A stretch of DNA of 10,823 nucleotides, from NCBI GenBank assembly GCA_964577825.1, contig CAZOBJ010000102.1, positions 1 to 10,823 on the forward strand, written 5' to 3'. How positions within the stretch are numbered: position 1 is the first letter of the stretch; each line of letters opens with the position of its first letter. The notes under the pieces were generated by a model. The model made no database searches. It had not been told where the DNA came from and was given only the letters and a program-made list of their open reading frames with translations. Position numbers and translations under genes: made by a program. This DNA is from CAZOBJ01 sp964577825 (GTDB lineage Bacteria > Planctomycetota > SZUA-567 > JAFGNG01). Below are positions 1 through 4,967 of this stretch, one piece after another.

Positions 1-2075
1 TGCTCTTGGAGGAGCATCTCGTTCACCGCGGCAATCGTCCCGCACCCGGTCTCCAGGATCGGCGGCAGGCTCGGCTGCGGCCCGACCATCAACCGGTGGT
101 ACGACCGGTACGGCTCGTTGATCTCTCGGCCCACGAAGCCGGAGGGATTGAGGAAGCCGTCCACAATCCACCGGTCGAGCACCGCGTAGGTCTCGTCCGC
201 GAGCCCCATGCGCGCGAAGGCCGTGGCGACCCAAGGCGTATTGAAGGTGTACACCATGGAGATGTTGTTCCAGCAGCTTCGGACCGTGGCCTCGCCGAGC
301 TTTCGCTGCCGCTCTGGACTTGACAGGTGCAGTTCCCGCGCGGGATACACGGGTGCCAGTGTGTTCGGATGATGGCACAGGTGGGGACTGTCGTATTCGG
401 CAAGATCGAAGATCGCCTTCCCGTACTCGGTCTCTCCGGTGGGATACCTGGGAAAGCGCGCAAGGAGCGCTTGCCAGCGCCGCGCATGCTCCGCATCGAC
501 GCCGAGCAGGTCCGAGGCCCGAACCAGGCCCTGATACAGGTACTTGAAGAAGGCGAGGTCGATGGCCACGTCGCGGAACATGCGGCCGAAGCCGACCGCG
601 TCCTCTCGTTCATCGGTCAGGTTGCCTCGCTCCGGCGGAGCGCTTCCGAAGTAATACAGGTCGCCTTGCTCGTCCTCCTCGAAGAGTCGCTCGCCGAGAA
701 GCCCTACGGCCCGCATGATCGGGTAGATGCGCTCGCGAAGGAGTTCGGCATCCAAGTCATGGCGGTACCGTTCCCACAGGAGAATCGCCATCCATGGCCC
801 GGCGCATTGCCAGTTCCCGTAGAAGGCAGCACCCTCATCCACGCCGTACTTCTCGCGGCTGCGCAGGGTCGCCTCAGGCATCATGGCATGCACCAGGTCG
901 ATGAACGGGTCGAAGAAGGCCAGATGATTCGAGGCCATGACGTGCTGATACGCCATCTCGATGTTGACATCGCGATACGGACGGTTCGACCAGGTGATGT
1001 GGTCGCTGTGCGTCCACAGCCCGTACAGGCCCGCGCCCTTGTACTTGGCCCTAATCCCTCTGCCGTGCGTGCAGGCAAAGGCGTACTGGTGGAAGTAGTA
1101 GAGGTTCTCCAGCACGTCGTCGCCGATCTCCACGGCGGACTCCTCCCAGAAGCCGCGCCAGCGCCTGCGGTTGGCCGTACGGATGTCTCGGACATCGGCA
1201 TGGCTGACCGCGTCGAGCGCAGCAGCGCGCGGGTCGTCGGCCTCCATGCAGGTCATGCAGCTCACGTAGAGCGTGAGCGCATCGGGGCCTCCCCTGAGCT
1301 GCGCGGTGAGGCCGTCACCGGATCTGCGCGCCGCGAAGTCCGCGCCGTGGACGCGTACGGCCACCGCGTAGCGGAAGTGGTTGGCGAGTTCGAAGTCGAC
1401 CCACATACAGTCGCGCGTCCGGCCGAATTGCGGCCGGGTCTCAATGTAGGCGTCGTGGGGCGGCCGGAAAAGCTCCACTGCCTTGATCGGCACACGGCCA
1501 TCGGCGGCCTCGAAGGTTACCGCGAACACGTCCTCGCGCGGATCGACCACGGTGCCCATGCGGTAGCGCCTGCCGCCGTCCTCGCAGTGCGCGGTCACTT
1601 CGCCGCGGTACAGGTCGAGTCGCTCGCGCATCTTGCCGGCGTTGCCTCCGGAATGGACCCGCAACCACGCGGGAACGAGGTTGCCGGCGAACCAGGAAGG
1701 CAGCCGGCTGACATCGTCGATCAGCGTCCGGCGCCGCTCCCGACGAACCAGGGCCCGCTCGTGGAGCGCCTGGAGGCGGCGCTCGTCCTTGCGACGGACG
1801 GCTTCGCGCATCTCGTCGTACCTGGGCTCGTACCGGGCGCCGAGCTCCCAGGTTCGATAGGTAGTGCAGTCGGGGTCCTTTGCATAGTCTCGGTGTAGGT
1901 CGATGTCCACGTCGAGCTTGCCCACGATCCACTCCCACGAGCCCGGCCGATAGACGAGCCCGCCGAAGCGTCCGTTGCCAAAGGGAAGCGCGTCTTCGAT
2001 CTGCGAAGGCGCGGTGGTAAACAGCACGTCGTGCCGCTCAAGAAGCTCCCGCATATTCCAGTCCTGCCCGGTCAT
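1..2075 (-). CDS. GH95-like (alpha/alpha)6-barrel glycoside hydrolase, 3' end outside window
   Basis: An open minus-strand frame of 691 codons starts at the ATG at 2075 and runs off the left edge, so the C-terminus is missing. A GGAGG at 2084-2088 lies 8 bases upstream and fixes the start. Seen: an N-terminal ALPFGNGRFGGLV block (residues 29-41) like the PxGNGRLGAMV opening of GH95 proteins; ENLYYFHQYAF...GLW (323-354); DVNIEMAY (369-376) at the place of the family's NIN-x-MNYW motif; SAPPERGN (478-485) at the place of the catalytic-acid SPEN motif; HHPNTLAPVYPAREL (568-582) like HRHVSHLYGLYPG; and ETGCGTIAAVNEMLLQ (675-690) like the DGNFGxTAAIAEMLLQ block. GH95 members known are exo-acting alpha-L-fucosidases and related alpha-L-galactosidases. 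No signal peptide is visible. Several family active-site positions differ, so the substrate should not be assumed. Family-level call is fairly secure; fucosidase activity is only a guess. Confidence 0.8.
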   Translation of the reverse strand, partial: MTGQDWNMRELLERHDVLFTTAPSQIEDALPFGNGRFGGLVYRPGSWEWIVGKLDVDIDLHRDYAKDPDCTTYRTWELGARYEPRYDEMREAVRRKDERRLQALHERALVRRERRRTLIDDVSRLPSWFAGNLVPAWLRVHSGGNAGKMRERLDLYRGEVTAHCEDGGRRYRMGTVVDPREDVFAVTFEAADGRVPIKAVELFRPPHDAYIETRPQFGRTRDCMWVDFELANHFRYAVAVRVHGADFAARRSGDGLTAQLRGGPDALTLYVSCMTCMEADDPRAAALDAVSHADVRDIRTANRRRWRGFWEESAVEIGDDVLENLYYFHQYAFACTHGRGIRAKYKGAGLYGLWTHSDHITWSNRPYRDVNIEMAYQHVMASNHLAFFDPFIDLVHAMMPEATLRSREKYGVDEGAAFYGNWQCAGPWMAILLWERYRHDLDAELLRERIYPIMRAVGLLGERLFEEDEQGDLYYFGSAPPERGNLTDEREDAVGFGRMFRDVAIDLAFFKYLYQGLVRASDLLGVDAEHARRWQALLARFPRYPTGETEYGKAIFDLAEYDSPHLCHHPNTLAPVYPARELHLSSPERQRKLGEATVRSCWNNISMVYTFNTPWVATAFARMGLADETYAVLDRWIVDGFLNPSGFVGREINEPYRSYHRLMVGPQPSLPPILETGCGTIAAVNEMLLQE

Positions 2076-2104
2076 AGGATCGTCCTCCCCGGTCCGCCCT
2101 TTTC

Positions 2105-2120
2105 ACAGTACTGGTCCTGT
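2105..2120. promoter_or_regulatory. Imperfect 16-bp palindrome, candidate operator of the glycosidase gene
   Basis: ACAGTACTGGTCCTGT is an imperfect palindrome: six of its eight base pairs are symmetric, and the core CAGTACTG (2106-2113) is itself a perfect 8-bp palindrome. It sits 30-45 bases upstream of the glycosidase start at 2075, which is where a dimeric repressor would act. No convincing -35/-10 pair was seen next to it. Short palindromes arise by chance, so this is a low-confidence call. Confidence 0.25.
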
Positions 2121-2203
2121 TCGTAAAGACGCCCGACCCCACGGCCCCGCAGGCCTTCTGCTCGCTTCGCGCATCCCTCGCACGATCGCGTCCCGCGCAG
2201 GCC

Positions 2204-3100
2204 TCACAGTCGCGCGGCAATGCGGTCTCGCGCATGCGCCAGGGCCAGGCGCGCCCGGCGCGCCCATACGCGCACGGGCGAGCCCACGCCCTGGGAGCGG
2301 GGATACCCGTACCTGCGGTTGCGGCGCCCGCCCAGGGCCTCGAACGTGCGCAGGTCGTCGGCGCACAGCTCGGTCCGCCAGCGCTTGTCGCGGAATCGCC
2401 GCGGGTCCTGGCGCGCGTAGAACTCCAGGTCCACGGGCCGGCCGTGGTCCGCGACCCCGCCGCGCTGGTGCGTCTTCACGAAGTACTGCGCGCCCTGGTT
2501 GCCGCCCAGGAAGTGGTGGGCCCGGCACCAGTAGGCCTTCATCTCGGGCTCGTAGTCGACGCCGAGCAGGCCGCACACGCGGCGCAGGTGCGCGTCGGGG
2601 TCCTCGACCAGGGACTCGTAGTGCAGGACCAGCCGGTCCCGGGCGGGCAAGGCGCTCAGCCGCGCCTCGAGCGCGCGGCAGGTCGCCTGCCACTGGCGCA
2701 CACGCAGCGCCGCCGGGGTGGCCGGGTACTTGCGCAGGTGGCTGGCGAGCACCGCGCGGCCGTCGCGGATGAGGAGCACCATCTTGTGGCGGATCGAGGG
2801 GTGCTCCAGGTGCTCGCGGCAGGTCTTGATCGAGGTGATGACCAGGATCGGCTTGCCGAAGAACTCGCGCGCGCGCAGGAACAAGTTGTCGGACGGGCCC
2901 AGGCGCGCCTCGAAGTCCCGCCACACCGCACACGCCCCCGGGCACAGGCTACAGGTCCGGGCGAACCCGTCGCGTGCGATCCTGTCGTCGAACTCGCCCA
3001 GGGCCGCCGCCTGCGAGTGCGACCCGGCCATGAGCCCCAGCCACGTGTGGCCCCCGTGCGCGGCGCTGACCACCTCCAGCACGGTCACGGTGTCCGGCAT
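2204..3100 (-). CDS. Sulfotransferase family protein (PAPS-type P-loop fold)
   Basis: A 298-residue protein that should move a sulfonate group from PAPS to an unknown acceptor. The start chosen is the ATG at 3100, with AGGGGA at 3106-3111 five bases upstream; the frame stays open to 3352 but the extra 84 residues are Arg/Pro/Gly-rich and unlike any fold. Seen: beta-strand plus phosphosulfate-binding loop SAAHGGHTWLG (residues 12-22), in the place of PKSGTTWL; the 3'-phosphate-binding block MVLLIRDGRAVLAS (107-120) with Arg112 and Ser120; and the late YESLVEDP block (161-168). No signal peptide or membrane helix is visible. Odd points: the usual Lys/Arg of the first loop is His15, and a Cys cluster (Cys50, Cys53, Cys57) follows. 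The glycosidase gene lies 128 bases downstream on the same strand, so co-transcription is possible. The acceptor could be a glycan, lipid or small molecule. Confidence 0.8.
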   Translation of the reverse strand: MPDTVTVLEVVSAAHGGHTWLGLMAGSHSQAAALGEFDDRIARDGFARTCSLCPGACAVWRDFEARLGPSDNLFLRAREFFGKPILVITSIKTCREHLEHPSIRHKMVLLIRDGRAVLASHLRKYPATPAALRVRQWQATCRALEARLSALPARDRLVLHYESLVEDPDAHLRRVCGLLGVDYEPEMKAYWCRAHHFLGGNQGAQYFVKTHQRGGVADHGRPVDLEFYARQDPRRFRDKRWRTELCADDLRTFEALGGRRNRRYGYPRSQGVGSPVRVWARRARLALAHARDRIAARL

Positions 3101-3208
3101 TCCGGTCCCCTGCGCGCAAGCCCGGGGCGCCTGGGCTACCGCCCACCCGGGTCTCTTGACGGGCTCGGGCACATGCCCCTGCACGCAGCCGGCCGGCCCG
3201 CGTCCCTG

Positions 3209-3228
3209 GCCCGCCGGCCCGGGCGGGC
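3209..3228. repeat. GC-rich inverted repeat in divergent intergenic region
   Basis: GCCCGCC (3209-3215) pairs with GGCGGGC (3222-3228) over 7 bp around a 6-base loop. Just before it GCCGGCCGGC (3188-3197) is a perfect 10-bp palindrome. The block lies 110-130 bases upstream of the sulfotransferase start. In such GC-rich DNA short G/C palindromes are expected fairly often, so a function is not claimed. Confidence 0.4.
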
Positions 3229-3241
3229 GACACCCGTGACG

Positions 3242-3270
3242 AGTATCGCGGCCGCGCTGCGCACGTGCAA
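3242..3270 (-). promoter_or_regulatory. Weak candidate promoter for the sulfotransferase gene
   Basis: Reading the minus strand, TTGCAC (3270-3265) and GATACT (3247-3242) are separated by 17 bases. The -10 matches four of six consensus bases and the -35 only three. It would give a leader of about 130 bases before the ATG at 3100, covering the GC-rich inverted repeat. It is the best pair seen in this direction, but weak. Confidence 0.28.
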
Positions 3271-3386
3271 GGGAAAAGGGAGCGCGCCCGCGGGCGGCGA
3301 GCGTCAGGCTTCCGCGCGTGCGCACGAACGCGACCGAAGGGGCACGACACACGCCGGGACCAGATATGCTGCCTCGCTGAGGCGCC

Positions 3387-3414
3387 GCAGCGGATCTCGA
3401 CCCCAGATCCCTGC
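3387..3414. promoter_or_regulatory. Interrupted 10-bp inverted repeat upstream of the Asp-box membrane protein promoter
   Basis: GCAG-C-GGATCT (3387-3397) pairs with AGATCCCTGC (3405-3414): six plus four base pairs with one unpaired base and a 7-base centre. It ends 10 bases before the candidate -35 at 3425. The position suits an activator or repressor site; as RNA it would only be made from an upstream start. Regulator unknown. Confidence 0.35.
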
Positions 3415-3424
3415 CAAATCCGGC

Positions 3425-3452
3425 TTGACCTTGTCGCAGAGCGTGGTATGTA
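3425..3452 (+). promoter_or_regulatory. Candidate sigma70-type promoter of the Asp-box membrane protein gene
   Basis: TTGACC (3425-3430, five of six consensus bases) is followed after 16 bases by TATGTA (3447-3452, three of six). A second reading of the -10, TATGAA at 3451, would have a long 20-base spacer. Transcription would start near 3459, giving a leader of about 27 bases before the ATG at 3486. This AT-richer patch stands out in GC-rich surroundings. Confidence 0.4.
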
Positions 3453-3485
3453 TGAAACGGTGCGGCTTTGGGGCAGGGGCACGCA

Positions 3486-4355
3486 ATGCGCAGTGCTGTG
3501 TTACTCCCAACTGTGCTTGTGCTGCTGTGCTCCGAGGCTCACGCCCTTCTTGCGCTGCGGCCACAGCCTGAGGCGGTTGGCCTGCGCATCGACCCCGAGG
3601 ACCCGGCCCACATCTTTGTGCTTGTCGAGGTCCCGAACGGCCTTCGTGACCACGGCGACCGATGCATCGCCCTCGAGAGCCACGACGGCGGCCAGACCTT
3701 TTCTCGAGAGGGCGTCGAAGACATCCCCGATTCTTTTGTCTCGTCCCTGTCTGCGGGCGAAGTGCGGTATGCATGGACTCCCCGGATGGTGCTGAGCAGC
3801 AACGACGGCGGACGGACCTGGGAGCAGACCGGCTATGAAGCCCACATCGACGACATCATGCATGACCACCAACAGAGACGAGAGGCCGCCTATCTTGCCC
3901 AGTACGGCGGACGCGTCCCGCGCCGATCACCATATTGGAGGCCGACCTTCGGTGTGCTCTGTTTTGCGTATCTCGGGGCCGCCTTCTTCCTCCTGTTCAA
4001 GGCGGGGTGCCTGCGATCGCTGGTGAGCGTCGTCAAGTCCGGCGTGGTGCTCGTTGTCGCGGCCCTTGGATTGTCTTTTGTCATGAGGATGCGGCACGTA
4101 CTGGTGGGCTGGGAGATGCCACCTGAGCTGCCGCTGACCGTGACGATGTACGTGGCTGCGCGACCGCTCGCGCTACTTGCTGCGTTCGTCCTGTCCGCGT
4201 TGTTCTTCCCCTCGACCATTGACATCGCCCGTGTTCGGACCAAGAGCGCGCCCATGAAACGGGACTGGCGTTTCGACCTGTGGGAGCTCGTCGCCATCTG
4301 CTTTTGGGTCGCGGTCCTCTACAACTGCGCGCATGCCGCCCTGTATCTTGTGTAA
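3486..4355 (+). CDS. Unrecognised membrane protein: signal peptide, two Asp-box repeats, four C-terminal helices
   Basis: A 289-residue protein that I do not recognise as a whole. The ATG at 3486 is preferred because AGGGG at 3475-3479 is spaced 6 bases from it and because the protein then opens with a clean signal peptide (MRSAVLLPTVLVLLCSEAHA, cleavage probably after AHA, residue 20). Two Asp boxes of the form S-x-D-x-G-x-x-W/F follow: SHDGGQTF (65-72) and SNDGGRTW (105-112), 40 residues apart. Such boxes are structural hairpin turns in BNR/sialidase/VPS10-type beta-propellers. Two repeats alone cannot close a propeller. Four hydrophobic stretches come next, about 153-173, 177-200, 217-241 and 264-288. 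The second half is thus membrane-embedded and the Asp-box part is probably outside the cytoplasm. Eleven of the first 30 codons end in A or T, against four of 30 in the sulfatase, hinting at a different history. Function unknown. Confidence 0.85.
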   Translation: MRSAVLLPTVLVLLCSEAHALLALRPQPEAVGLRIDPEDPAHIFVLVEVPNGLRDHGDRCIALESHDGGQTFSREGVEDIPDSFVSSLSAGEVRYAWTPRMVLSSNDGGRTWEQTGYEAHIDDIMHDHQQRREAAYLAQYGGRVPRRSPYWRPTFGVLCFAYLGAAFFLLFKAGCLRSLVSVVKSGVVLVVAALGLSFVMRMRHVLVGWEMPPELPLTVTMYVAARPLALLAAFVLSALFFPSTIDIARVRTKSAPMKRDWRFDLWELVAICFWVAVLYNCAHAALYLV

Positions 4356-4399
4356 GAGATGCGTTCCCCACTCGTTCGCTGACCTCGGTGCGTCCGGGC

Positions 4400-4456
4400 G
4401 CCTGTCCTTGACAGACGTTGAAGGGCCTTGAGAATGGCGCCAGGTCGAGGACAGGC
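4400..4456. repeat. 13-bp inverted repeat (12/13) bracketing the mutarotase promoter
   Basis: GCCTGTCCTTGAC (4400-4412) is the reverse complement of GTCGAGGACAGGC (4444-4456) at 12 of 13 positions, the one mismatch being a G-T wobble if folded as RNA. The arms are 31 bases apart. The left arm covers most of the candidate -35 and the right arm lies just past the expected transcription start, so the two arms enclose the core promoter. This suits a pair of regulator half-sites or operators; a long-loop RNA hairpin on read-through transcripts is the alternative. No T-run follows, which argues against a terminator. Confidence 0.6.
4408..4435 (+). promoter_or_regulatory. Candidate sigma70-type promoter of the mutarotase gene
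   Basis: A perfect TTGACA (4408-4413) is followed after 16 bases by GAGAAT (4430-4435, four of six consensus bases). The start of transcription would fall near 4442, leaving a leader of about 48 bases before the ATG at 4490. It is the best promoter match in the window and is framed by the inverted repeat at 4400-4456. Confidence 0.5.
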
Positions 4457-4489
4457 TCGCAGCGTGGCGGGCCGCTGGCGGGGACACCG

Positions 4490-4825
4490 ATGCAAACGTT
4501 CGCCTTCGCTCTCGACCTTGTGGACGAGCCCGGCGCCGTGGAGCGCTACGAGGCCCTGCACCGCGCGGTCTGGCGCGAGGTGGAGGCCGCGCTCAAGGCC
4601 GTGGGCGTGGAGGATCTGCCCATCTTCCGCATCGGGTTGCGCCTCGTCATGGTGGTGCGGGCGGGCGACGAGTTCGATCCCGCGCGCGACTTCGCCCGGT
4701 ACCTCGAGCACAACGACCGCATTCCGCAGTGGGAGGCCCTGATGCAGACCGTGCAGAAGCGCGTCCCCGAGGCTCGGCCCGGCGAGCAGTGGGCCCGGAT
4801 GAAGGAAATCTATCGCCTAGACTGA
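4490..4825 (+). CDS. rhaM: L-rhamnose/L-fucose mutarotase family protein (RhaM-like)
   Basis: A 111-residue protein matching the RhaM (DUF718) family, whose members interconvert the alpha and beta anomers of L-rhamnose; some relatives act on L-fucose. The family length is about 104-112. Seen: RYEALHRAVWREVEAAL (residues 19-35), which lines up with EYQRRHNPIWPELEAVL of the E. coli enzyme and places His24 on its catalytic His22; PQWEALMQ (about 78-85) at the place of QRWWKYMT; and a closing MKEIYRLD like LQEVFYLP. The ATG at 4490 has GGGGA at 4480-4484 five bases upstream; the frame runs on upstream to 4418 without family-like sequence. It should be a soluble cytosolic dimer. No isomerase, kinase or aldolase gene of rhamnose catabolism is next to it; the sulfatase gene follows after 142 bases. 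Rhamnose versus fucose cannot be decided here. Confidence 0.82.
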   Translation: MQTFAFALDLVDEPGAVERYEALHRAVWREVEAALKAVGVEDLPIFRIGLRLVMVVRAGDEFDPARDFARYLEHNDRIPQWEALMQTVQKRVPEARPGEQWARMKEIYRLD

Positions 4826-4858
4826 CCTCTGCGGCCCAGACCAGGAGGAACGCGCCGC

Positions 4859-4885
4859 GGGACCGCGCCCAGGCCGCGCGGTCCC
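4859..4885 (+). terminator. Strong 10-bp hairpin after the mutarotase gene, possible terminator
   Basis: GGGACCGCGC (4859-4868) pairs perfectly with GCGCGGTCCC (4876-4885) around a 7-base loop, 33 bases after the mutarotase stop and 82 bases before the sulfatase start. Only TT follows, so it lacks the U-run of a classical intrinsic terminator. It may end the mutarotase transcript in part, or protect a 3' end from nucleases. Confidence 0.45.
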
Positions 4886-4947
4886 TTCGCAAGCCGGAGG
4901 CGCGTGCGGACCGCCGACCCGCGAGCGCCCTGCGCGTAGGCTGTGAA

Positions 4948-4959
4948 TCTCCCGGGAGA
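4948..4959. promoter_or_regulatory. Perfect 12-bp palindrome over the sulfatase ribosome binding site
   Basis: TCTCCCGGGAGA is fully symmetric over 12 bp. Its right half supplies most of the Shine-Dalgarno sequence GAGAGG (4956-4961), six bases before the ATG at 4968. As DNA it looks like a dimeric repressor site. As RNA the zero-base loop makes an intramolecular hairpin poor, but partial pairing would hide the ribosome binding site. Confidence 0.4.
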
Positions 4960-4967
4960 GGCTCAGG

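Noticed and set aside
327..1898. Long open plus-strand frame of 523 codons
   Set aside because: It lies wholly antisense to the GH95-like gene, whose frame shows clear family motifs. The plus-strand product is Val/Ala/His/Arg-rich without domain likeness, as expected for a shadow frame in GC-rich DNA.
2148..2204. 9-bp direct repeat CGCAGGCCT at 2148-2156 and 2196-2204
   Set aside because: Only two short copies, one partly inside the sulfotransferase stop codon, with no further flanking likeness; chance is the simpler reading.
3101..3352. 84-residue N-terminal extension of the sulfotransferase frame
   Set aside because: The extra residues are low-complexity Arg/Gly/Pro sequence, whereas the ATG at 3100 has a ribosome site and starts just before the first core strand of the fold.
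3468..3485. TTG start six codons upstream of the Asp-box membrane protein
   Set aside because: The ATG at 3486 has a well-spaced AGGGG and gives a typical signal peptide; the upstream TTG overlaps that ribosome site.
4843..4848. AGGAGG ribosome-site-like sequence after the mutarotase gene
   Set aside because: No ATG, GTG or TTG follows at usable distance, so it does not start a gene.
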